Shown here in pieces: positions 34,630 through 46,971 of a stretch of DNA of 64,000 bases. Position 1 is the stretch's first letter. The number at the start of each line of letters is the position of its first letter. Source of the DNA: Argentina anserina (taxonomy: Eukaryota; Streptophyta; Magnoliopsida; Rosales; Rosaceae); the NCBI RefSeq assembly GCF_933775445.1, contig NC_065877.1, forward strand, positions 19,034,001-19,098,000. Direction: 5' to 3'. The notes beneath the pieces were generated by a model that saw nothing but the letters and a program-made list of their open reading frames with translations, was not told the DNA's origin and searched no databases. The position numbers and the translations under genes are program-made.

Positions 34630-37600
34630 CAGTGTTTTCAGATGCGACGCCGAGGCGTCGCCGGTGCGCACCTTCCGGCGGAGCGAAGGAGAAAAGCCCC
34701 GCTGCCTCAAACCCAGGCGAGGCGATGGAAAGGCGACCGCCGGAGCGACGGAGCGAGCGGTGGAGCGATGCGAAGCGAATCGACTTCAATCTCGGGCCCA
34801 GCAGCTACCCAGGTCGCAGGTCGGTTTGGGTTATTTGAGAGTGCTCCGAAGAGACCAGTGCTCCGGCCAGAACGTCACAGCCTCGCAGGAGGCAAGACTT
34901 CTTCTTGGCTCGCATGATTCTTCAGGCTCCAAGAGATGACTTCTCGAGTGTTCCGGCCGTCGTCTTGATTGAAGAGACACCAGTTCTCCGGCCATCGCAG
35001 CCTCGCAAGACCTCTTCATGGATCGCAGCATCGCACTTCCTGGGCTCGCAACATCGCTTCTTGGATCGCAGCAGGCGGCGCGATTACTGGGTCGAAGAGA
35101 AGAGATGAAGAGGAAGACGCAATGTTTTTTTCTCTTGGCCAAAACGACGTCATTTTGGCACCTTTCATTTAACCAAAACGGTTCCGATATGCTTAGTTTC
35201 AAACGACAGAAAGGGTTTTATCAATTATACAAGTGAATCAAATTTCAACCTAGCATGTCATTTCTGAATTCTCTCTGCCTCCCTCATTCTCTCTGCCCTC
35301 TGCCTCCGTGAGTCTCTCTTCCTCTCCATTGAAGATCAAAATTTTTGCTGCCTATAATTTGCCTATTTGAAACTTGAAGATTTACTTAGCTTTGAGGTTA
35401 GTCAAATTTAATCATTTTTAATAATTGATTTTCTTTTTGCATATATTTGTTTGATTTTAGTTGACTACATACCATAAATTTGATTAATAGTTTTTGAGCA
35501 TTTGTTGTATGTGTTTGTTGGTGTTTGTGAATATTAGTCATGAGTGAGAAAATGGTAGATGGAAGAGATAAAGCATGGAAATTTACAAAAAAGATGGAAG
35601 GGGAGAAATATTTTAGATGTATTTTTTGTAATCAAGTATGCAGTGTCACTATTTCTAGACTTAAGCATCATTTAGCAGGTATTTCGGGTGGTATGAAAGC
35701 TGTAATAAAGTCCCTTCTGATGTGAAGAATGAGTATCAATTAGCTATAAAAGACTTTAAGGATTTGAAATTTAAGAGATGTGCTATGCTCCGTGAGATTG
35801 GGAAAGGAATTGGTGGTGGAAGTGATAGTATAGATTCTTCATTAGAAGAATGTGGGAGTAGTGATGCTCAACCAAAAATCAAAGGACCACTTGATAGTTT
35901 TGTGTCTTCTCAACCTAGGCAAACCGTATTGAATGAAGCTTACAAAAAAGAGTTAAGAAAAGAAGTTTGTCGGATGGTTGGGTGTTTTATGTTTTCTAGG
36001 GTGCTTCCTTTTAATACGGTTAATGATCCATTTTGGTTAGCTATGGTAGAGGGAATTGCCAAGTATGGTGTAGGGTTCAAGCCTCCTTCTATGCATGAAT
36101 TAAGGACTTGGATTCTTAGGAAAGAAGTTGAAGATATTGATAAGTATTTGTTAGAGCATAAGAAAGCTTGGGAGAAATATGGGTGTTCTATCATGTCGGA
36201 TGGTTGGACCGATGGAAAGGGTAGAGTACTTCTTAATTTTCTTGTGAATAGTCCGGCAGGTACTTTCTTTTTGAAGTCCATTGATGCATCCGGTAGTATA
36301 AAAATAGTAGTTTAATGCTAAAGTATTTAGATGAAGTGGTTAGAGAAGTTGGGGAAGAGAATGTAGTTCAAATAATCACCGATAATGCATCAAATTATAA
36401 AAATGCGGGCCTTAGACTTATGCAAAGGAGGTTGAAGTTGTGGTGGACTTCATGTGCAGCACATTGTATTGATCTTATGCTTGAAGATATTAGCAAGCTA
36501 ATCATATTTGAGAAGACCATTGCAAGTGCTAAGAAAGTGGTGACGTTTCTCTATGGTCACACTTGGGTCCTTTCTCTCATGAGGGAATTCACAAACAACA
36601 AGTGAGATCATTCGTACGGCGGTAACTCGCTTTGCAACTTCCTTTCTCACCCTTCAAAGTATCTATAACAAAAAACAACCTCTTCAAATGATGTTTAACA
36701 GTAAGAAGTGGATTGATGGTCCTTTTGTAAAAAGTCATGAAGGCATAGGGGCTAATGCAATTGTTCTATTTGAAAAAAACTTTTGGAGTGATGTTGCATT
36801 TTGTGTGAAGGGTGTGATGCCATTAGTGTGTGTTTTGAGGGAGGTTGATTCGGAGGTAAGACCTGTATGGGCTACATATATGAATTAATGGATGCCGCAA
36901 AGGAGAAGATTGCATTTGGATTGAAGAAGAACCCTAGACATTATCAACCAATTTGGAACAAAATTGATGCAAGATAGACTCCTCAACTACATCAATCTTT
37001 GCATGCTGCCGGATATTTTCTAAACCCTCAACTACATTATGAAGACAACTTCTCAACTGTTTTAGAAGTCAAGAAAGGATTGCATGAATGCATGGATAAA
37101 ATGATGTCATTTGAGGATCGGCTAAGGGCTTGTATCCAATTGGAGATGTTTGATAAATGCCTTGGAGAGTTTGGAAGTAAGATAGCAATACATTCCAGGA
37201 AGCTAAGAAGTCAAGGTAATGCCTCATATATTATTCTTTATAATACAATTGTCTATATTCTATTATTTACAACTTAAATATAATTTATATTTTCAGCGAA
37301 TTGGTAGGAGCGTTTTGGAGAGGAAACACCTGAGTTTACAAAGTTTGCTATCCGTGTACTTAGCCTAACATGTAGTGCCTCTGGATGCGAGATGAATTGG
37401 AGTACCTTTGAGTCGGTAAGTAATTGCTTAATCATTACCAATTTATATAATTAGTAGCATATTTATGTCATCTAAATTTATTTTTATGTTTGTTTTAGAT
37501 TCACACTAAGAAAAGGAACCGACTTGAGCACAAAAGATTAAATGCATTGGTTTATGTCAAGTACAACTCTTTACTAAGGGAAAGAAATATTAGAAGACGA

Positions 37601-38443
37601 GTGAAGAAGCTTGATCTCATTTTAGTGGAAGAAATCGATTCCGATGATGAATGGATATCAGAGGTGGAAGATCCTATATTGCCAAATGATCTCTCTTGGC
37701 TTGAAGAATGTGTGTTTGAGGTGGAAGCTATAGGGAATGTACCGATTGAATGTTATGAATAAAATTTGTCAACTAGAGTTCCTATATGTGTAGAGCCACT
37801 AGATGAGCCAACAATAGATGATGTTCCTTTGTCGGATGATGACATGAGATTTGATGAGCCCTCTTACGCACCTTCTTCTAAAAGGACGAATGTTGAAAGC
37901 TCAAGTAAGTACTTTCTTATTCATCCTCATGTTATTTAGTTTGTTTAGAATATACGTATCAATCCATATTTATACTAGTACGTTTTTTTAGGTAAAGAAA
38001 AATCCAAATCCAAGAAGAAAATTAAAACATTGGATTCATTACTTAGGAATGAAGATGAGATTGAAGACCTTACTTTACATCCACATATTGATGCATTGAA
38101 CATTGATGATTGTAATGATATTCATGTGGGTGTGAGTGGATATGATGATGAAGATTGAACAAGAAGATTGAACGCATTGAAGTGTAGCTGTTGCATTTAA
38201 TTTAGTATGACTCTATATATTAATTCTATAATTTGATTAGAACCTTATTTTGGATGAATGTTATGGTTATAATGACATATTTACATATTTTGAAGGATAT
38301 TCATATTATTTGAAAATGTATTGTATTAAATTAATGTTTGTTGGAAAGGCGATCGCCTTAAATCGCCTTTGCACGCCGATGCTCTCGCCTTGTGAGGCTT
38401 GACCATGTCGCCTTCGCCTTCGCCTTCGCATCTGAAAACATTG
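34630..38443 (+). mobile_element. hAT transposon inside the S-RLK kinase domain
   Basis: The 8-bp target duplication TCTTGAAT lies at 34622-34629 and 38444-38451. Terminal inverted repeats read CAGTGTTTTCAGATGCGA on the left and CAATGTTTTCAGATGCGA from the right. Both subterminal regions are GC-rich with repeated AGGCGA-like motifs, a usual site for hAT transposase binding. The element is 3814 bp and carries a broken transposase gene in plus orientation, opposite to the kinase. If the insert and one duplication copy are ignored, the kinase frame runs on as CIQDEEKD. Confidence 0.92.
35540..38158 (+). pseudogene. hAT transposase, frameshifted and interrupted
   Basis: The frame begins with ATG at 35540 and a BED zinc finger (CIFCNQVC...LKHHL). 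A 1-bp deletion near 35703 shifts the frame. The next part (to 36315) resembles DUF659 with WEKYGCSIMSDGWTDGKGR, followed in another frame by the catalytic-core stretch VVQIITDNASNYKNAG and CAAHCIDLMLEDI. Stops occur near 36602 and 36976, and a frame change near 36886. The hAT dimerisation region (SGCEMNWSTFES, then HTKKRNRLEHKRLNALVYVKY) is split by what looks like an intron at 37417-37498. Other likely introns are at about 37215-37297 and 37909-37991. The last frame ends with an acidic tail at 38158. The copy cannot make a full transposase. Confidence 0.85.
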
Positions 38444-39831
38444 TCTTGAATACACCAACATGCAACTTTAAGTTCATCTCTGTCAGCATTACCTTCCAAC
38501 CTGTAATCAACCAAGGTAAGAACATCTTCTCCTTTAGCTACTACATTTGCAACCCGGTTAGGAGTGTAGTCTTCTAGTTCATCATCTATTCCTTCACTAT
38601 TTCTCCTTCTAGATATAACCTCAAACAACAACTTTCCATAGCGGAAGACATCAGCTTTTGCCGTGATCGCCTCACATGTAAAACATTCTGGAGCAAGGTA
38701 GCCAGCAGTTCCTCTCAAAGTTGTCAGAACTCGACTGTGGTGTCTGCCAATGAGTTTTGCAAGACCAAAATCTGCAATTTTTGGATTATATTCTTCATCC
38801 AACAAAATGTTCTCTGGCTTAATGTCACAGTGTATTATACAATCTCTACAGTCCTCATGGAGGTAAGCTAATCCTCTTGCAATGCCTATGGCAATATGAT
38901 ATCTTGCTTTCCAGTCTAACATTAGTGGATTCTTTTGAAGTAAAACAGATTGTAGAGAGCCATTAGGCACATAGTCATAAACTAAGAGTCTTCTTGTAGA
39001 ATCTGCACAAAACCCACGAAGGCGGAGAAGATTGATGTGTTGTATTGCACCAAGAGTTCTGACTTCAGACTGAAATTGCTTTTCAACCTGCCGCAGACTC
39101 TTTGGTTGTTTTACTGCTATGGGTGTTGAATCCGGCAATATCCCCTTGAAAACAGAACTGGAAGCTCCTTCTCCAAGTTTCTCTGAGAAGTTTCGTGTTG
39201 CTTTTTTTAAATCCCAGTAGTTGAAAACAACTAGAGAATGCTCAAAAGACTCCAATGCTCTAACAAACTGTCTCCATCTGACAACTACCAGCACAGTGAT
39301 GAAGAATGTAACGATGGCTGCAAGTACTCCAACCACAATCCAAGCGGTGTTTCTCTTCTCAGATGCTGCTACTCATAGATACCAAACTCTTCTTATCACT
39401 CCATCAGATGATAGTTTCTTGACATTAAACAGATCACCCCACCAAATCAGACACTGATTATCATAAGCAAAAGCAGTGCATGAGCAATTTTTCAAGCAAG
39501 CTAATCTACATTTGCCAATGTTATCAACTACCAAAGAGTTGGGACTGTCGGGATAGGTAGTACTCTTCATCACCAGGAATGCTGAACTTCCCTCATCACT
39601 GCAATTAAATGAAGTTTTCCTCCCACAGCCATCTGTGTGATCTTCTAATTCCCATTCTTTAGGAATTTTCGGTTTGAATCCTTTTAGACAGCCACACCGA
39701 GGAAGGTCATGTTGGTTGCATGCACTAAAAGCACCACAGGAAGCATAAACATCACATTCTTCGCTTGGATCCATCCATAGTAAATTCCATTGGCCATTCC
39801 TTATGATAAAGAACTTCATTTGACCAGTGGT

Positions 39832-40335
39832 TATTAGATCAATTTTGGACATATCACATATTATATGATTATCATATTTAATGTCATAATCTATTTATAC
39901 ATGAAAAAAAAGATAGTATCAAATCTAGTTCCTAATGATTTCGTGTATTATATCATTATGGTAAGGAATCCTAATTTAAGTCTAGAAGCAAGACTATAAA
40001 TCAGTGTTGAATCAGGAATCTAAATAAGATGACTTAACTTACAAGATGTCTTTAATGGAATGACTCTTAAGGGTTAAAGATTTTCTATATATAGATGGTA
40101 AACATCCCTGTTATCACTACGAGTTATCTGCGTGAGTTTCTGTCCATTGAGAAAGCAGAGAGTAGTGACTAACAGAAGACCTTGCCTAGCACCTTGTGAC
40201 TTCGGATTAAGGCATAATGGATCACGGTGTCGTCGTTCATGAAGATGGTAAGTTAATCTCATTTACTAAATTAACGATTAGTTGTTATGCATATGATCTT
40301 TGGTTTTGTACTAATATCATGTAATTTGATTTACA
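39832..40335 (+). repeat. 5' LTR of the Copia element
   Basis: 504 bp. It starts TATTAG where the 3' LTR has TGTTAG, so the canonical TG has mutated to TA. It ends TTTACA. A matching short minus-strand reading frame in both LTRs reflects duplication of the LTR, not a gene. Confidence 0.93.
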
Positions 40336-40337
40336 TA

Positions 40338-40349
40338 TGGTATCAGAGC
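40338..40349 (+). other. primer-binding site, tRNA-iMet type
   Basis: TGGTATCAGAGC, complementary to the 3' end of initiator tRNA-Met, two bases after the LTR. Confidence 0.9.
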
Positions 40350-40434
40350 ACTTATGAGCACAAACATTTTCAGTTTTGCATAACTAAAAATCGGTTTTAG
40401 ATTTTAACAAAAAAAAAGGGAGATGTACTTGATG

Positions 40435-40551
40435 GTCGCGAGCGTCACTGGTGGTCGCGAGCGTCACTGAGGATCGCGAGCGTGACTGAGGGTCGCGAGC
40501 GTCACTGCTGGTCCCGAGCGTTACTGCTGGTCGCGAGAGTTACTACTGAGG
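40435..40551 (+). repeat. 19-bp tandem repeat in the Copia leader
   Basis: About six units of GGTCGCGAGCGTCACTG plus two bases, strikingly GC-rich in an AT-rich element and rich in CGCGAGCG. The unit is not a multiple of three and lies upstream of the gag start, so it is leader sequence. The rest of the leader to 41720 is AT-rich and non-coding, including a TA run near 40876. Confidence 0.85.
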
Positions 40552-41720
40552 AATTTTGCTTTACGGGTTAAACCGGTTGCAAACACGCGGATCCGGTCTC
40601 AACCAAATCCGAACTCAAGAATAACAACCCAGAAATTTTTTTAGCCGTTGTGTTTTTCACAACGTTGAGTTTCTGGATTTGGGAAGATGACTAGATCGAA
40701 AGCGATTGAGACCTTTACGTCTCTTACTAGATTCATAACCCAAAGGGAATTGCTACTGATTCAAAAATTTGTTCTATGCTTCTGCTCAAAAACTGCAGCA
40801 AATTTGGGGAAAAAGCAAAATAGGTTTTTCTTAAAGGTTTTCCGATTTCAATTCAAGCAGATTATATGAAGTATATATATATATATATATATATGAATAT
40901 ACATAAGAACCCTAGAGCACACCCAGTGTGCTTTTAAGAGTAGCTTAGAGACTTGGATTGTGGTTGACGTGTGGTTCCTGTATGGCTGGGAAATTTAATT
41001 TTCTATGCAGTTATATACTCTATGGTTGAATTGAATGAATTGAATGATTGCATTCTATGTGTGTGCTGTAATTGATTGACAATGTATGCAGAAATTTAAA
41101 ATCTTCCAATTTTATACATTGTAAAAGGTTTACAAGGCACAGAGCTTAGTTTTCTTATAAAGATTATCTGTGTAGAAAACAAAGTTATCAGCTCAAAATT
41201 GGTTTGTGGTTTCCTGTTGGTATAATTGAACATATTGCACAAAGCATTCTTCTTCGATATCTGCAGGGAATTTTCAAGATAACAAACTGAAAAGTTGTGT
41301 TATATGTTTTGAAATTCATATTTTATTCTTCCAAAGAAGTGGTTAAAATATGATTTTAGAATACAGACAACAATAAGCATATTTGATGAAAATAAATTCG
41401 GATACTTGAAATTAGATCTTCTGTCTAACGATGTTGATTTGATTCTTTGGATAACATGTTTTTATCTTGTGTGGCTTATTGAAAAGAATTACAAGATATT
41501 AAGTAATTGCTCAAAAGTATTGCTTAATGTTGATTAAAGTTATGGATTGAATTACATGCAAGTATATGACTGTGTTGTTTTATAGTATTTTTGTTTTTTT
41601 TGTTTTATGCTTGTCTTGATTGGCATTGTATGACAAAACAGAAAACACTGAAAGCTAAGAACTCACAAAATTTTCTTTTGCTCTTTAGGTAGCACCTACC
41701 TCACCTTCAATAGTGTTTTA

Positions 41721-44700
41721 ATGCTTACTGGGTCAAACTTTAGAGCTTGCAGGGATTCTGTAGAAACCTATATCACCATGAATGATAAGATAGGCTATTG
41801 TTTTCAAGAGGATAGACCTGAAACCCCAGCAGAAAATGATAAAACCACAATCAAAGCTAACTATAAGAAGTGGATGCATTCAAACATGATGGCTAAGAAT
41901 GTTATTAGGCAGTCTATGTCTAAAAGCATTAGAGAATGCGTGGCTGAGCCGGAATTTGCTACTGATTTTCTGGAGGCCGTGTCAGCTAAGTTCAAGGAGA
42001 GTGAGAAAGCTAAGATAGCTAGGCTAAACAAGGAATATCATAACCTGCAATACTCAGGAACTGGAGGAGTCATGGAGCATTTATTAAAGTTGATTAATAT
42101 CAACAATAGGCTTAAAGAGATGATGGTAGGAGTACAGGACACCTTGCTGGTGTATCATGCACTGGACACACTCCCAAGCAGTTTTGACCATCTCAGGACT
42201 AGCTATAATGCTCAAAAAGAAAACTGGACTCTAGATGAACTAATAGCCATCTGTTCTGATGAGGAGGAGAGGATTAAGAAGCAAACCCCAACCATTTACC
42301 TGCTTAAAAAGCCTAAGAAAAGGAAGTCATATCCACAAAACAAGCTTAAGCCTAACAAGATCATCTCTAAGACATCAGCAACCACAGGGCCAAAGGATAA
42401 CAAACCATTCAGATTCAAGTGCTATTTTTGTAAGAAAGTAAGTCACATGAAAAAGGATTGTACTGGCTATAAGGCTTGGCTAGCTAAAAAGGGTAAGATT
42501 ATTTCTAATACAGTTTTTTCTTTAGAAGTTGATCTTGTTAATGTCAATCCACAATCTTGGTGGATTGATTCCGGGTCACCTATTCACATAACTAATTCCT
42601 TACAGGGGTTGAAAAAGACCAGGACTCCAAGAAGTGAGGATGTTAGCTTGCGTGTTGAAAACGGGATGAAAGTCGCAGTAAAAGCTGCAGGATGTCTTAG
42701 GCTTGATTTAGGATCTGGAAAATTTCTAGTTTTGAATAACGTTTATTATGTACCTTACATGAGAAGGAATTTAGTTTTAGTTTCTCAATTGGTTAAAACT
42801 GGATGTAGTTTTTTGATTGAAAATAAAGGAATTTTTATTTTTCGAAATAAAGAGAAACTGGATGATCATATAAAGTTAAATTGTTCAATATCTCAACAAG
42901 ATATTTCTTTTGTTGAAACAGATAACACTAAAAGTACTAGCACCTTAACTGGTGTTAAGAGAACTAGGAACAATGAAAAATCTGCATATTTATGGCATAG
43001 AAGATTATGCCATGTATACAAAGAGAGACTGAAACTATTAGTAAGGTACAACATTTTAAACGCATTAGACTTTTCAGACCTTCATGATTGTATTGAATGT
43101 TTTAAGGGTAAGATGACAAACAAACGGAAAAAGACTGCAGTAAGAAGTAAAGAGTTGTTGGAACTCATACACATTGATATTTGTGGTCCATTTAAACACC
43201 AAAATATCTATGGAAATGTGTATTTCATTATATTCATTGATGATTTCTCTAGATACGGTTATGTTTCTCTACTCTTAGAAAAATCACAGGCACTTAAAGC
43301 TTTTCAAATCTATAAGGCTGAGGTAGATAATCAACTAGAGAAAAAGATCAAAACAGTAAGATTAGATAGAGGTGGGGAATTTTATGGAAAATATACAGAA
43401 AAAGGTCAACAAAAGAGTCCTTTTTCCTTGTATCTGCAAGAGCATGAAATTAAAGCTCAATATACAACACCCTATAATCCCCAATAAAATGGTGTTGCAG
43501 AGAGAGAATAGATACCTTCTAAATATGGTTAGGTGTATGATGTGTACTACTGGGTTGCCAAAATTCTTATGGGGAGAGGCTTTAAAAACTGCAAATTATA
43601 TTTGCAACAGAACACCAAGTAAAGCCATAGAGAAAACTTCTTTTGAATTATGGTGTGGTAGAAAACCAAGTCTTTTTCATTGTCATGTATGGGGTTGTCA
43701 AGCAGAAGCTCGGATTTATAATCCAAAAATGAGCAAGCTTGATGAAAAGTCTGTTAGCTGCTATGTCATAGGTTATCCAGATAAATCTAAATGTTACAAG
43801 CTATATTATGCTAAACACTCACCCAGAATATTTGAAACTCATCAAGTAAAATTCATAAATGAGAAAATTCACAATACAATTTATGAGGATTTATCCTCAG
43901 ATTTTGAAGAACTTGTGATGGATGAGGATTTAGCAAATAAATTACATTTTGATACTGATAATGAATTAGCAGATGTCATCATTAGAGAAAATCAAGATGC
44001 AGATGATCAAGAAATTGATCAAGGAATGCCAATTGACAATCCAAAAAACAATATAGTTGTTCAGAATCCTCCCATTGCTGTAGTGGCACCTGTAGTAGAA
44101 CCTAATCTAATTCCACAACCTCCACAACCTCAAAATAATCCAATTCAAGCTCTTCCTCAAAATCCTATGCTTAGAAGATCCGAAAGAGCTAGAAAAGCAA
44201 AATTTGAGGGGGAAAATTGTCCTTACATTATCAGTTATCTAACTGAGGCAGACGTAGTAGAAGATTGTGCAGAAGACAATGATCCAATAAATTTTGGTCA
44301 AGCTACAGAATGTGTTGAGTCAGAGAAGTGGCAAGAAGCTATGAAATCTGAAATTGAGTCAATGGAGAAAAATGGAGTTTGGGAATTAGTTGAAGCTGAT
44401 CCAAGACAGAAAGCAATTGGCTGCAAGTGGGTTTACAAAACCAAGAAAGATGCAACAGGAAACACTGAAAGACACAAGGCAAGGTTAGTTGCAAAAGGAT
44501 TTACGCAGAAAGAAGGCATAGACTACACTAAGACTTTTTCTCCAGTTTCCTGTAAAGATTCTTTTAGGATTATTATGACGTTAGTTGCACACTATGATAT
44601 GGAGCTACACCAAATTGATGTCAAGACAGCCAACTTAAATGGAGAGCTTGAGGCTTGCAACTACATGAAACAACCAGAGGGATTTATAGAAGTAGGGAAT

Positions 44701-45863
44701 GAGAATTTGGTCTGCAAGCTAAAGAAATCAATTTATGGACTCAAGCAAGCTTCTAGGCAGTGGTACAAGAAATTTGACTCAGTGATTTCCTCTTTTGGAT
44801 TCACTGAAAATCTAGTTGATGAGTGTGTTTATTTAAAAACAGTTAGAGATCAATTTATTTTATTAGTACTATATGTTGATGATATACTTTTGGCTAGCAG
44901 CAATCTAAAACTGCTAAAAGATACCAAAAGCTTTCTATCAAAGAATTTTGACATGAAAGATCTAGGTGAAGCATCATATGTACTAGGGATTGAGATTAAA
45001 AGAGATAGAGCACAGAAACTGTTGCGATTGTCCTAAGAAAATTACATTTCTAAAGTTCTAAAGAGATTTAGTATGGAACAGTGCTCTGGAGGAGAAGTTC
45101 CAATGTCTAAAAGTGACAAGCTCACAAAAGGTCAACAGCCACAAACTGAAACTGAGAAGGAGAACATGAAGTCAAAGCCTTATGCAAGATTAGTTGGAAG
45201 CCTCATGTATGCTCAAGTTTGCACAAGACCTGACTTAGCTTTTGCAGTTGGGATGTTATCAAGGTTTCAATCTAATCCAGGTTATAAACACTGAGTTGCA
45301 GGAAAAAAGGTGTTGAGGTATCTACAGAAGACAAAGAATCACATGCTAGTTTACAGACAAGTCAAGGATTTGAATGTTATTGGATTTTCAGATTCTGATT
45401 TTGCAGGGAATTATCCTGATTCAAAGAAGTCCACTTGTGGATACATATACATGCTAGCAGGAGGAGCTATTGCTTGGAAAACCATGAAGCAGACATTGAT
45501 CACAACCTCAACCATGCAAGCTGAGTACATAGCAGTATATGAAGCAGTGTGTGAAGGGGTATGGATAAGGAATTTTCTACAGCAAACTCAAGTACTCAGT
45601 CACATTGTGGAAGACAAATTGGAAGTTTTTGTGACAATGAAGCAGCTGTGTACTTCTGCAAGAACAATAAGAGATCTATCAATTCCAAGCACATAGATTT
45701 AAAGTATTACAGTGTTAGGGAGAGGGTTAAAAGGGGTGAGTTAGTGGCTCTAAGCATAGATACAAACTCACAACTAGCTGATCCTTTCACAAAAGCATTA
45801 CCAGTTAAAGTGTTTAAGAAACACATAGAGAGCATATGCATTTTACCTAACTTAGATGCTTGA
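41721..45863 (+). pseudogene. Copia gag-pol polyprotein with three stops and two frameshifts
   Basis: The frame starts at ATG 41721. It has a UBN2-type gag, a CCHC zinc knuckle (C-x2-C-x4-H-x4-C, from residue 234), an aspartic protease (WWIDSGS, Asp at residue 283), a GAG-pre-integrase (YLWHRRLCHV) and the integrase core (first Asp in HIDICGPF, residue 486). A CAA-to-TAA stop at 43485-43487 breaks the integrase and a frame change follows within about 25 bases. RT follows in the new frame with GCKWVYKTK, FSPV and YVDDILL. Further stops lie at 45034-45036 and 45292-45294 (a TGG-to-TGA change), and RNase H is split by a 1-bp deletion near 45630 before the frame ends at 45863. Gag and protease are intact. 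Confidence 0.92.
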
Positions 45864-46467
45864 GGTCAGTAAGAGCTAAGTCCAGTAGGAGCAAACTAAA
45901 ATTTACAAGTTTTGAGTTCTTGCTTAAATTATCCTTGGGATAACAGTTTTCCTTGTTTTAAATAAAGTCTTGAGGTATTTCAGAATTGTTATGTCATGCT
46001 GCAGCTTTACATTAGTTTCTGAAAAACTTACACAACTAAGTTACAGTTGTATATATACTTGCATATCAGATGACTTTAATCATGTCTAGCATGATGATAT
46101 GGTTTAAGCAAGTTATAAAGTCATTGATGTCCAGTTTATTGCTTGAAGTTCTGGTTTTAGAACATACGGTAGGACTTGATGTATATATATTCTATACTTG
46201 TTAATACACATTATATATATATATATCTCAATACTGAGGTTTTTAGACATGTGTATTTTGCAGGAGCTTATGTTGTAGCAAAGAAACTCTGCATTTTTGT
46301 TAAAGTGTAACTCGTTTCTTGTTCTGCATAAGTAACTGTAAGGTGAGCATGTTGTGATGAGATTTTTGATTCAATTGTTTCTGGCGCGCACTACAGTAGG
46401 TAGTATATTTCTGACATTACAGGAACTTGATTTTCATAAACCGGAAGTGATTGTCCAAGTGGGAGAT
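45864..46467 (+). other. 3' untranslated part and polypurine tract of the Copia element
   Basis: Non-coding, AT-rich, with a short TA run near 46210. It ends CAAGTGGGAGAT just before the 3' LTR, a normal Copia polypurine tract. Confidence 0.75.
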
Positions 46468-46971
46468 TGTTAGATCAATTTTGGACATATCAGATATTAT
46501 ATGATTATCATGTTTAATGTCATAATCTATTTCTACATGAAAACAAAGATAGTATTATATCTAGTTCCTAATGATTTCGTGTATTATATCATTATGGTAA
46601 GGAATCCTAATTTAAGTCTAGAAGCAAGACTACAAATCAGTGTTGAATCAGGAATCTAAATAAGATGACTTAACTTACAAGATGTCTTTAATGGAATGAC
46701 TCTTAAGGGTTAAAGATTTTCTATATATAGATAGTAAATATCCTTGTTATCACTACGAGTTATCTGCGTGAGTTTCTGTCCATTGAGAAAGCAGAGAGTA
46801 GTGACTAACAGAAGACCTTGCCTAGCACCTTGTGACTTCGGATTAAGGCACAATGGATCACGGTGTCGTCGTTCATGAAGATGGTAAGTTAATCTCATTC
46901 ACTAAATTAACGATTAGTTGTTATGCATATGATTTTTGGTTTTGTACTCATATCATGCAATTTGATTTACA
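46468..46971 (+). repeat. 3' LTR of the Copia element
   Basis: 504 bp with TGTTAG...TTTACA ends, followed by the GTGGT target duplication. Confidence 0.93.

Larger units (their letters stand above)
39832..46971 (+). mobile_element. Copia LTR retrotransposon inside the S-RLK extracellular region
   Basis: The 7140-bp element is flanked by the target duplication GTGGT (39827-39831, 46972-46976). Both LTRs are 504 bp. By eye about 16 positions differ between them (about 3%), so the insertion is moderately old. An exact TGGTATCAGAGC primer site, a gag-pol frame with the Copia order (gag, protease, integrase, RT, RNase H) and a purine tract are present. It is inserted antisense to the S-RLK; ignoring it, the S-RLK frame continues as YMIETTGQMKFF. 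The polyprotein carries several stops and frameshifts, so this copy is dead. Confidence 0.95.

Noticed and set aside
40074..46898. Same 62-codon minus-strand frame in both Copia LTRs
   Set aside because: Conservation comes from the LTRs being copies of each other, not from selection.
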